Source: an uncultured Alphaproteobacteria bacterium (GTDB taxonomy: Bacteria; Pseudomonadota; Alphaproteobacteria; Bin95). From it: a stretch of 46,623 bases of DNA. The stretch spans positions 1 through 46,623 of the forward strand of contig CALAHN010000111.1 in assembly GCA_937891825.1 (NCBI GenBank). The letters are read 5' to 3'. How positions within the stretch are numbered: the first letter of the stretch is position 1; each line of letters begins with the position of its first letter. This document shows, piece by piece, positions 18,306 through 25,631 of the stretch. Made by a program: the position numbers and the translations under genes. Below the pieces are notes generated by a model. The model saw only the letters and a list, made by a program, of their open reading frames with translations. It had not been told where the DNA came from and did not search any database.

Positions 18306-19166
18306 TCAATCCGTCCGGATGCCCTGGGCGCGGACAAAGCGGCCAAGCTTGTCCCGCTCCGGCGTCGAAACCTGACGGGCCTTGTCCTCCGACCAGCCGT
18401 AGAACGGCGCCGGGCCGTAGACATCGGTCATCTTGTGGCTGTCGGCCGGGATGGCGAAGCGCGCGTCCCGGCGCTTGTCATAGCCTTGAAGCTCTTCCGC
18501 CAGGTCCCAGTCGTCATAGCGATCGGTGTGGACGTTCACCTTGGGCGGCAGGCGCATGGAGATGAAGCCGGTCTGGGCCGGCCAGCCAAGGCAAAGGCCG
18601 GCGACGGGGAAGGTGTATAGCGGCAGTTCCAGGATATCGCGGATCGCGTCCAGGTGATTGCGGACGACGCTGATCGGGCAGCAGCCAAGGCCCTTCGCCT
18701 CCGCCGCGAGCGTGAAGGTCTGCATCGCGAGCGCGGCGTCGACGGCGGCGTTCAGGAAGGCGTCCAGGTGATCGTTGGCGAACGGCTTGCCGCGCAGTTC
18801 GCAGATCCGTCGGATCCGGCGCGAATCGCCGATCCACACCATGAAGACAGGCGCCTTGCCAATCCAGGGCATGGAGGGGATCAGGTCGGCGAGCGCCTTG
18901 CGCTTGGCCGCATCCTTGACGACCACGACGCTGCCCTGTTGCAGGTCGGACTTGGCGCTCGCGGAGAACGCGGCCGCGAACAGCACGTCCAGCAGATCGT
19001 CCGGCACCGGCTCATCCGTGTAGCGCCGGTGCGTGCGGCGGTTGAGGATGCCCGCCAGCACATCGTCCGCGGGCATGTCCTTGCCGGACTTGCCGCCGCC
19101 GACGGTCCCCTTCCCATAACGATGCGCGATGACGTCGGCGAGGGATTTGAAGGCGGGATCGGACAT
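18306..19166 (-). CDS. Nitroreductase family FMN-dependent oxidoreductase
   Basis: 286 aa, somewhat longer than typical 200-230-aa members. The FMN-binding fold is recognisable from RRTHRRYTDEPVPDDLLDVLFAAAFSA (about 38-64), the central helical region (DAALAMQTFTLAAEAKGLGCCPI, about 139-161) and the C-terminal LCLGWPAQ strand. An extra N-terminal 35 residues and a C-terminal tail (DKARQVSTPERDKLGRFVRAQG) are unusual. Family members reduce nitro groups, quinones or enals with NAD(P)H. It is first gene of an operon with the MFS exporter, consistent with reduction-linked detoxification. Weak ribosome-binding site. Confidence 0.85.
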   Translation of the reverse strand: MSDPAFKSLADVIAHRYGKGTVGGGKSGKDMPADDVLAGILNRRTHRRYTDEPVPDDLLDVLFAAAFSASAKSDLQQGSVVVVKDAAKRKALADLIPSMPWIGKAPVFMVWIGDSRRIRRICELRGKPFANDHLDAFLNAAVDAALAMQTFTLAAEAKGLGCCPISVVRNHLDAIRDILELPLYTFPVAGLCLGWPAQTGFISMRLPPKVNVHTDRYDDWDLAEELQGYDKRRDARFAIPADSHKMTDVYGPAPFYGWSEDKARQVSTPERDKLGRFVRAQGIRTD

Positions 19167-19226
19167 GGCGGCGAGCTTCTTTCTGGATCAGGGTTCCGCC
19201 AGCCTACCGCCAAACGGCGCCGGCGC

Positions 19227-19979
19227 TCAATTCAATCCGACCGCGGCGCCGAGGCTCGGCCCGATCTCCGCGTTCAGGACAAGGTCGGCATAACGGTCGA
19301 GGTCGGTAGCCTCCCGGTTCAGGATCGCGAGCCTGGCGCCGTTCTGCTTCGCCATGACCGGAAAGCCGGCCGCGGGATAGACCACCAGCGACGAGCCGAT
19401 GGCGATGAACAGGTCCGCCGCCAGGGTTTCCTCCTGGGCGCGCCGCATGGGCGTTTCCGGCATCTGCTGGCCGAAGGAAATGGTCGCTGTCTTCACATAT
19501 TCGCTGCCGCAGGCCTTGCATTCGGGCAGCCGTTCGGCTTCCGCGAAGGGCGGAATGATCTCGGCAAGCTCATGGCGCTCGCCGCAGTCCAGGCAGGACG
19601 CGTAGGTGGAATTGCCGTGCAGCTCGATCACCTTGTCGTCCGGCACGCCCGAGGCCTGATGCAGCCCGTCGATGTTCTGGGTGATGATGGCGCTGGCCTT
19701 GCCGCGGCTGACGAGCGCTGCGATGGCCTTGTGGCCGCGATTGGGCGCGGCGACGCTGATGGTCTTGTCCGTCTCCAGCTTGCGCCGCCAGGTTTCGCGC
19801 CTGGCTTCGCGGCTGGACATGAAGTCGTCGAAATAGATCGGCTTGAAGCGCGTCCAGATGCCGCCGGGCGAGCGGAAATCGGGAATGCCCGACTCGGTCG
19901 AAACGCCGGCGCCAGTGAAGATAACGATGCGCCTGGCTTCGGCGATCAGGTCACGCAGGCGGTCGACATCGGCAGACAT
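19227..19979 (-). CDS. cobB: Sir2-family NAD-dependent protein deacylase
   Basis: 250 aa. Sirtuins remove acetyl or longer acyl groups from lysines with NAD+, often reactivating acyl-CoA synthetases. Seen: GAGVSTESGIPDFRSPGG (NAD site, about residues 24-41), TQNIDGLHQ, the catalytic His in VIELHGNSTY (about 117), and the zinc knuckle CLDC...CKAC. I chose the ATG at 19979; an upstream in-frame ATG at 20012 is possible, but AAGGAGG lies between the two and favours the shorter form. The nearby acyl-CoA enzymes may be its clients (inference). Confidence 0.92.
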   Translation of the reverse strand: MSADVDRLRDLIAEARRIVIFTGAGVSTESGIPDFRSPGGIWTRFKPIYFDDFMSSREARRETWRRKLETDKTISVAAPNRGHKAIAALVSRGKASAIITQNIDGLHQASGVPDDKVIELHGNSTYASCLDCGERHELAEIIPPFAEAERLPECKACGSEYVKTATISFGQQMPETPMRRAQEETLAADLFIAIGSSLVVYPAAGFPVMAKQNGARLAILNREATDLDRYADLVLNAEIGPSLGAAVGLN

Positions 19980-20014
19980 GGGACAAGCATCCTCCTTCGG
20001 CGCGGCCGCCAAGG

Positions 20015-20941
20015 TTAGCCAGCCGGGGGCGCTTTCCGCAACGGCCGCCGCCGTTCCCGAAGCGCCAGATAGAGCGTCGCAGCGACAATAACGGCGGCGC
20101 CGGCGAAGGTCGACCAGGCCGGGACTTCCCCGAACAGCAGAAAGCCGAACAGCGTGGCATAGAGAATGCGCGTGTAGCTGAAGGGCGCCACGGCCACGGC
20201 CTCGCCCGCCCGCAGCGACATCACCATGCAGGTCTGGCCAAGCGTCGTGCAGGCCGCCATGCCGGCCACCATCAAGAGGTCCCGCCCCGTCGGCTCGACC
20301 CAGGTCAGCGCAGCCGGGATGGCGGAGAGCGTCAGGATGCCGACATAGGCCCAGAACAGGATGGTCGTCGGCCGCTCGGTTCGGGTCAGGCTTTTCACGG
20401 TGGTGTGGACGCCGGCCGCAAACAGCGCCGAGGCCAGCATGACCAGCGCCCAGATATCGACGCCCTCCGGCCCCGGCCGAATGCAGATCAGCACGCCGAC
20501 AAACCCGGCGGCGGTCGCGAGCGTGCGATCCTTCAGGATCTTCTCGCCGAGGAACGCCCAGGCGAACAGGATGACGAACAGCGTGTTGGCGAAGCCCAGG
20601 GTCGCGACGATCGCAAGGTCGAGATGCTTGAGCGACAGCACCAGGGTCGAGATGCCGGCGAAGCCAAGGCAGGACCGGAAGATATGCATCCTCGGCCGTG
20701 CGGTTCTAAGGCTCGTGAGGCCGGCGCGATAGACGACCGGCATGATGAACAGGAGCGCGATCAGCGACCGCAGCGTCAGGATTTCCCAGACCGGCAAGCT
20801 GCGGCCGGCTTCCTTGATCGCGACCTGCATGCAACTGAACGCCAGGGCGGCCAGAAGCGCCCAGACAATTCCCCTGAAATTGCCGGGCAGCGCCGCCCAG
20901 CGGCGCGATAAGGTGAGGATGATCGGGCGAATGGCTTGCAT
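20015..20941 (-). CDS. DMT superfamily (EamA) transporter
   Basis: 308 aa with ten TM helices in two five-helix EamA repeats. The first contains FRGIVWALLAALAFSCMQV (residues about 22-40); the second contains ILFWAYVGILTLSAIPAAL (about 195-215). EamA proteins export amino acids, metabolites or cofactors; the substrate is unknown. It lies upstream of the sirtuin gene by 35 bp on the same strand, so they may be co-transcribed. The first 20 residues are basic and hydrophilic, and a later start is possible. Confidence 0.87.
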   Translation of the reverse strand: MQAIRPIILTLSRRWAALPGNFRGIVWALLAALAFSCMQVAIKEAGRSLPVWEILTLRSLIALLFIMPVVYRAGLTSLRTARPRMHIFRSCLGFAGISTLVLSLKHLDLAIVATLGFANTLFVILFAWAFLGEKILKDRTLATAAGFVGVLICIRPGPEGVDIWALVMLASALFAAGVHTTVKSLTRTERPTTILFWAYVGILTLSAIPAALTWVEPTGRDLLMVAGMAACTTLGQTCMVMSLRAGEAVAVAPFSYTRILYATLFGFLLFGEVPAWSTFAGAAVIVAATLYLALRERRRPLRKAPPAG

Positions 20942-21020
20942 TGGTCGCCCACTATTGGCCGAATGTCGCCTGAAGAGCTACCCTTCGACCGAGCGACCAA
21001 TCCGTGGAGAGTTGAAACTG

Positions 21021-21833
21021 ATGAGCACCGACTGGAGCGCCGCCGAAGGAACCCTCCTCGGCAGCGTGCGGGACCGCGTTCTGACCATCACCCTGAACCG
21101 TCCGGAGAGCTTGAACGCCGTCACATCGGCGATGCTCGGCACGCTCTACGACCAGGTCGCGCGCGCGGCCGAGGACGACGGCGTCGGCGCCATCGTCCTG
21201 ACCGGCGCCGGCCGCGCCTTCTGCTCCGGCGGCGACGTCAAGAGCATGTCCACGGGCTCCGAGCGGGCGCCGACGATGGAAGGCCGGCTCGACGCGCTCC
21301 GGCGGCGGATGGAAGTCTCGCGCTTGCTGCACGATATCCCGAAGCCGACCATCGCCATGGTCCGCGGGCCGGTCGCGGGCGCCGGCATGTCGCTGGCGCT
21401 GGCATGCGACATGCGGTTCGGCGACCCGACGACGCGCATCGTCACCGCCTTCGCGCGCGTCGGCCTTTCGGGCGATTTTGGCGGGACCTGGTTTCTGACG
21501 CGGCTGGTCGGCCCCGCCAAGGCCAAGGAGCTTTACATGGCCTCGCCCGCCGTCGAAGCGGAGGAAGCGCTGCAGCTTGGCATCGTCAACCGAGTGATTT
21601 CAGCCGAAAGCCTCGCCGCGGAAACCCAGGCTTTCGCCGCCAAGCTCGCCAACGGTCCCCGCGTCGCCCTCGCCTATATCAAGCGGAATCTGAACGCCGC
21701 CGAAACCGGCGGCCTCGCGGCGTCGCTCGATCTCGAAGCCATGCACCATGCGCGCTGCGGCATGACCGAGGATCACCTGGAAGCGGCCAAGGCTTTTGTC
21801 GAAAAACGCCAACCGGCATTCAAGGGGCGCTAG
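21021..21833 (+). CDS. Enoyl-CoA hydratase/isomerase family protein
   Basis: 270 aa, normal crotonase length. Seen: VLTITLNRPESLNAVTSAM (about 20-38), the oxyanion-hole segment GAGRAFCSGGDVKSM (about 59-73), and the second oxyanion loop VRGPVAGAGMSLALACDMRF (about 114-133). The region that holds the catalytic glutamates in classical hydratases reads FGGTWFLTRLVG (about 153-164), so hydratase activity is not assured; isomerase or hydrolase roles are possible. The start ATG at 21021 is preceded by GGAGAG. It is the first gene of a tight rightward set with the VOC protein (5 bp gap). Confidence 0.9.
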   Translation: MSTDWSAAEGTLLGSVRDRVLTITLNRPESLNAVTSAMLGTLYDQVARAAEDDGVGAIVLTGAGRAFCSGGDVKSMSTGSERAPTMEGRLDALRRRMEVSRLLHDIPKPTIAMVRGPVAGAGMSLALACDMRFGDPTTRIVTAFARVGLSGDFGGTWFLTRLVGPAKAKELYMASPAVEAEEALQLGIVNRVISAESLAAETQAFAAKLANGPRVALAYIKRNLNAAETGGLAASLDLEAMHHARCGMTEDHLEAAKAFVEKRQPAFKGR

Positions 21834-21838
21834 AAACC

Positions 21839-22600
21839 ATGCTGCGCTTACGCCAGATCTGCCTCGTCGCGGACGAATTGCGCACGGCGGTCGACGACCT
21901 GAAAGCCGTGCTTGGGATCGAGGAATGCTTTCACGATCCGGCGGTCGCGAAATATGGGCTGGAAAACGCGCTGATGCCCATCGGCCGCAACTTCCTGGAA
22001 GTCGTGGCGCCGGTCCAGCCCGGCACCGCCGCCGGCCGCTATCTGGAGCGCCGCGGCGGCGACGGCGGCTATATCGTCATCCTGCAATGCGACGACGGCG
22101 AACGCCGCCGCGAACACTATGCCCGGCTTGGCGTCCGCGTCGCCAACGACATGGACTATGGCGACTTCCTCGGCACGCAACTGCACCCGCGCGACACAGG
22201 CGGCTGCATGCTGGAAGTCGACCGGCAGGCCGGCGACGCCGTCGACGGTCCATGGCATCCGGCGGGGGACGACTGGGAAAGCGCCATCCTGACCGACCGC
22301 ACTGTCGCCATGGTCGGCTGCACCTTGCAGTCCCCCCACCCGCAAGCCCTCGCCGAGCGCTGGGGCGCGATCCTGGAGCGCCCGGTCGGCGAAGCCGGGG
22401 CCGCATGGCGGATCACGCTCGACAATGGCTTCATCGATTTCCTGGCGCCCACGGACGATCGAGGCGAAGGCCTGATCGGCGTCACGGTCGCGGCCGCCGA
22501 CCCGGCGGCGATCCTCGAAGCCGCGGCGGTCCGGCGCTTGTCGGTGACGCCCGGAAGTGTGACCATCGCCGGCACGGAATTCTCCCTTACGCAAAGCTGA
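21839..22600 (+). CDS. VOC/glyoxalase-like domain protein
   Basis: 253 aa. Two beta-alpha-beta-beta-beta units are visible: LRLRQICLVADELRTAVDDLKAVLGIEECF at the N-terminus and GCTLQSPHPQALAERWGAILERPVG in the second half (about 161-185). The metal-binding His usually found in the first strand is not evident. VOC proteins include glyoxalases, extradiol dioxygenases and binding proteins; function cannot be assigned. It starts 5 nt after the enoyl-CoA hydratase stop and ends 10 nt before the alpha/beta hydrolase start, so the three are one operon. Confidence 0.82.
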   Translation: MLRLRQICLVADELRTAVDDLKAVLGIEECFHDPAVAKYGLENALMPIGRNFLEVVAPVQPGTAAGRYLERRGGDGGYIVILQCDDGERRREHYARLGVRVANDMDYGDFLGTQLHPRDTGGCMLEVDRQAGDAVDGPWHPAGDDWESAILTDRTVAMVGCTLQSPHPQALAERWGAILERPVGEAGAAWRITLDNGFIDFLAPTDDRGEGLIGVTVAAADPAAILEAAAVRRLSVTPGSVTIAGTEFSLTQS

Positions 22601-22610
22601 TTGAGTGACC

Positions 22611-23498
22611 ATGAGCGCAGGACAAAGACTGCCGGGCGCGCCCGAGCCGTCGCACTATTGGGATGGGGCCGACGGCCTCAGGATCGCCGGCGATGTCTGG
22701 GGGCAGCCGGGCGGACGGCTTGTGCTGCTGCTGCACGGCGGCGGGCAGACGCGCCACGCCTGGAAGGGCGCCGGCGAAACCCTGGCCGATGCGGGCTACC
22801 GCGCCATCGCGTTCGACGCGCGCGGCCATGGCGATTCCGATTGGGCGGCCGACCCGGACTTGTATACCGGCGATCGTATGGTCGAGGATCTGAAGGCGAT
22901 CATCCAGGCGGAAGGCGGGCCGAAGCCGGCGCTGGTCGGCGCATCCATGGGCGGCGGAGCCAGCCTGCTGGCGGTCGGCGAGGGCCATGTCGACGCGGCG
23001 GCCCTGGTGCTGGTCGATATGGCGCCGAAGATCGAGCCGGAAGGCGTGGCCAAGATCCAGGCCTTCATGAACCAGAAGCCCGAGGGCTTCGACAGCCTGG
23101 AGGAAGTCGCCGAAGCCATCGCCGCCTATCAGCCGCACCGCAAGCGCCCGCGCCACCTGGACGGACTGGCGAAGAATGTCCGCCTCGCGCCCAACGGCAA
23201 ATATGTCTGGCATTGGGATCCGGCGCGGCGCCAGGCCCGCTCGAACGCCCATGGCATCCGCACTTACCGGGAGCAACTGGCCGCGGCGGCGGACAATCTG
23301 AAACTGCCGACGCTGCTGGTGCGCGGCGGCTTGTCGGACGTGTTGAGCGAGGAGGGCGCCCAATCCTTCCTGCAGCAATGCCCGCACGCCGAATATGTCA
23401 GCGTCAAGGATGCGGCGCATATGGTGGCCGGCGACCGGAACGATATCTTCGCCGGCTCCGTCGTCGAATTCTTGAAGCGCAAGGCGCCGCCAGCCTAG
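22611..23498 (+). CDS. Alpha/beta hydrolase
   Basis: 295 aa. Classic fold markers: oxyanion HGGGQTRHAW (about 42-51), nucleophile Ser112 in VGASMGGGAS, acid Asp in GGLSDVLSEEG (about 240), and His in KDAAHMVAG (about 266). It belongs to the esterase/lactonase/epoxide-hydrolase-like group; the substrate is unknown, though the operon context suggests an acyl-CoA or lactone breakdown pathway. Start: ATG at 22611; a GTG two codons upstream (22605) is equally possible, as no strong ribosome-binding site decides. The PhyH-type dioxygenase gene follows after 32 bp with its own ribosome-binding site. Confidence 0.9.
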   Translation: MSAGQRLPGAPEPSHYWDGADGLRIAGDVWGQPGGRLVLLLHGGGQTRHAWKGAGETLADAGYRAIAFDARGHGDSDWAADPDLYTGDRMVEDLKAIIQAEGGPKPALVGASMGGGASLLAVGEGHVDAAALVLVDMAPKIEPEGVAKIQAFMNQKPEGFDSLEEVAEAIAAYQPHRKRPRHLDGLAKNVRLAPNGKYVWHWDPARRQARSNAHGIRTYREQLAAAADNLKLPTLLVRGGLSDVLSEEGAQSFLQQCPHAEYVSVKDAAHMVAGDRNDIFAGSVVEFLKRKAPPA

Positions 23499-23530
23499 AA
23501 CGTGGCGACCGCCGACAGGAGGGCTTGCCG

Positions 23531-24415
23531 ATGCGACCTGAGGATATTCTGGCCGAACAGCCGATCGTCATGTCCGATGCCGACAGGGTCCGGTATTTCA
23601 CCGAAGGCTTCGCGACTGTCGAAGGCGTGACGCCGCCGGACATGCTCGACCGCATTCGCGCCAAGTCGGCCGAATTTCTGGAACAAAGCCGCAGCGTCGC
23701 CGCCTCGAATGAGGCCTTCGACCTTGGCCCGCGCCATTCCGCCGAGCAGCCTCATGTCCGCCGTCTCAGGCGGCCTGTCGACCTGGACCCGCTGTTCTGG
23801 GAGGTCGCGACTGCGCCCTTCATGACCGGCATCGCCGCCGATCTGGTCGGGCCTGACGTCAAGTTTCATAGCGCCAAGCTGAACTACAAGTGGCCGGGCA
23901 CGGGCGAACTGGTGAAGTGGCATCAGGATATTCCGGCATGGCCGCACACCAATTACAGCCCCGTCACGCTTGGGATCTATCTGGATGACGTGACGGCGGC
24001 CGAAGGGCCGCTCGCCTGCGTGCCCAACAGCCACAACGGCCCGATCTATTCCCACTTCGGCCCCGACGACGCATGGACCGGCCATATCTCGGACGCCGAC
24101 GCCGAAGCCGCGGATGTCCGCTCCGCCGTCGATCTGACCGGCCCGGCCGGAACCGTGATCGCGATCAATTGCCGGACGGTGCATGGCTCGCTCGCCAATC
24201 TGACGGACCGGGCGCGCCCGCTGCTGCTGTATGTCTACAGCTCCGCCGACGCTTTCCCCTGGATGCCCGCGCCGACGCCGACTTCGAAGACCGGCGAGAT
24301 CGTCCGGGGGGCGCCCGCGAAGATCGCCCATCTCGATCCCCGGCCCTGCCCGGTGCCGCCCGACTGGTCGAAAGCGGGCTACGCCTCGATCTTCACCGCG
24401 CAGAAGGCGATGTAG
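23531..24415 (+). CDS. Phytanoyl-CoA dioxygenase family Fe(II)/2-oxoglutarate oxygenase
   Basis: 294 aa. The facial triad and cosubstrate ligand are visible: His131 and Asp133 in KWHQDIPAW, His218 in CRTVHGSLAN, and an Arg about ten residues later (RARPLLLYVYSS). The enzyme probably hydroxylates a small carboxylate or acyl-CoA using O2 and 2-oxoglutarate. AGGAGGG at 23517-23523, 7 nt before the ATG, fixes the start. It is last in the set with enoyl-CoA hydratase, VOC protein and hydrolase. The specific substrate is not inferable. Confidence 0.9.
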   Translation: MRPEDILAEQPIVMSDADRVRYFTEGFATVEGVTPPDMLDRIRAKSAEFLEQSRSVAASNEAFDLGPRHSAEQPHVRRLRRPVDLDPLFWEVATAPFMTGIAADLVGPDVKFHSAKLNYKWPGTGELVKWHQDIPAWPHTNYSPVTLGIYLDDVTAAEGPLACVPNSHNGPIYSHFGPDDAWTGHISDADAEAADVRSAVDLTGPAGTVIAINCRTVHGSLANLTDRARPLLLYVYSSADAFPWMPAPTPTSKTGEIVRGAPAKIAHLDPRPCPVPPDWSKAGYASIFTAQKAM

Positions 24416-24490
24416 CTGCTTGCTATAGACTCTGGGGCGGGCTGCGATATCTCTGGGCGGTGTCTGAAACCGCTGTTCCGGAGAGCTTAT

Positions 24491-25525
24491 TTGTCCGCCG
24501 CCCATGCCCTGCCCGCCGATCATCCGCCCTTGCCCGGTCCCAAAATCGGCGTGCTGCTGCTGAACCTCGGCACGCCGACAGCGACGGATTACTGGTCGAT
24601 GCGGCGCTATCTCTCGGAATTCCTCTCCGACCGCCGCATCATCGAACTGCCCAAGCTCCTGTGGCAGCCGATCCTGCAAGGACCGATCCTGACATTCCGA
24701 CCGAGCAAATCCGGCAAGGCCTATCGGAAGATCTGGAACGAGGAGACGAACGAGTCGCCGCTTCGAACCTATACGCGGAAAATGACGGAGAAAGTCGCCG
24801 CGGCCCTGACGGCCGAACACCCGAGCGTCATGGTCGACTACGCCATGCGCTACGGCGAGCCCGCGACCGGCCCGGCCGTCGCCAGGATGATCGCGGCTGG
24901 ATGCGACAAGCTGCTCCTGATCCCGCTCTACCCGCAATATAGCGCCGCGACGACCGCGACCGCCTGCGACCAGGCTTTTCGCCAGTTGATGCGGGAGCGC
25001 TGGCAACCGGCGGTCCGAACGGCGCCGCCCTGGTTCGACGACCCTGGCCACATCGACCTCCTGGCCCGGTCGGTCGAAGCGCACTATGCCAGCCTCGACC
25101 ATGTCCCGGACGTGCTGATCGCCTCGTTCCACGGCCTGCCGAAGGAATATTTCGAGAAAGGCGATCCCTATCACTGCCATTGCGCCAAGACCGCCCGCCT
25201 TCTCCGCGAACGCCTGGGCTGGCCCGAAGACAAGCTGACGATGGCCTTTCAGTCCCGCTTCGGGCCGAAGGAATGGCTTCAGCCCTATGCCGACGAAACC
25301 ATCCGAGCGCTGCCGGCGAAAGGCGCGAAGTCGGTCGCGATGATATCGCCGGGCTTTGTCGCGGACTGCGTCGAAACCCTGGAAGAACTCGCGATCGGCC
25401 TCGCCGAGGAATTCCACGAAGCCGGCGGCGAAAATTTCAGCTATGTCCCCTGCCTCAACGACAGCGACGGGCAGATCGCGTTCCTGACCGATCTGGCGAA
25501 GCGCGAGCTGGGCGGCTGGCTATAG
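24491..25525 (+). CDS. hemH: Ferrochelatase
   Basis: 344 aa. Inserts Fe2+ into protoporphyrin IX, the last step of haem synthesis, at the inner membrane face. Seen: GVLLLNLGTPTATDYWSMRRYL (20-41), metal-site His214 in SFHGLPKEYFEKGDPY, and Glu295 in DCVETLEEL, both conserved catalytic residues. Cys228/Cys230-type residues in YHCHCAKTA fit the alphaproteobacterial branch, some members of which bind an iron-sulphur cluster. Start is TTG at 24491 with GGAGAG upstream. It is separated by 75 bp from the dioxygenase gene and is not part of the haem-import locus 9 kb away. Confidence 0.96.
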   Translation: MSAAHALPADHPPLPGPKIGVLLLNLGTPTATDYWSMRRYLSEFLSDRRIIELPKLLWQPILQGPILTFRPSKSGKAYRKIWNEETNESPLRTYTRKMTEKVAAALTAEHPSVMVDYAMRYGEPATGPAVARMIAAGCDKLLLIPLYPQYSAATTATACDQAFRQLMRERWQPAVRTAPPWFDDPGHIDLLARSVEAHYASLDHVPDVLIASFHGLPKEYFEKGDPYHCHCAKTARLLRERLGWPEDKLTMAFQSRFGPKEWLQPYADETIRALPAKGAKSVAMISPGFVADCVETLEELAIGLAEEFHEAGGENFSYVPCLNDSDGQIAFLTDLAKRELGGWL

Positions 25526-25631
25526 CGCCGCGACCCGCTCCTGCATCGTCCCCCATTCGGCGATTTCCTGCTTGCGCTCAACGTGCTGACGTCGGACCCT
25601 ATCGCCAGTTCACCATGCCGCAGCGACAGGA

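Noticed and set aside
23495-25417. A 640-codon ORF antisense to the dioxygenase and ferrochelatase genes
   Set aside because: It spans two recognised genes on the other strand, and its translation is Arg/Gly-rich without domain features.
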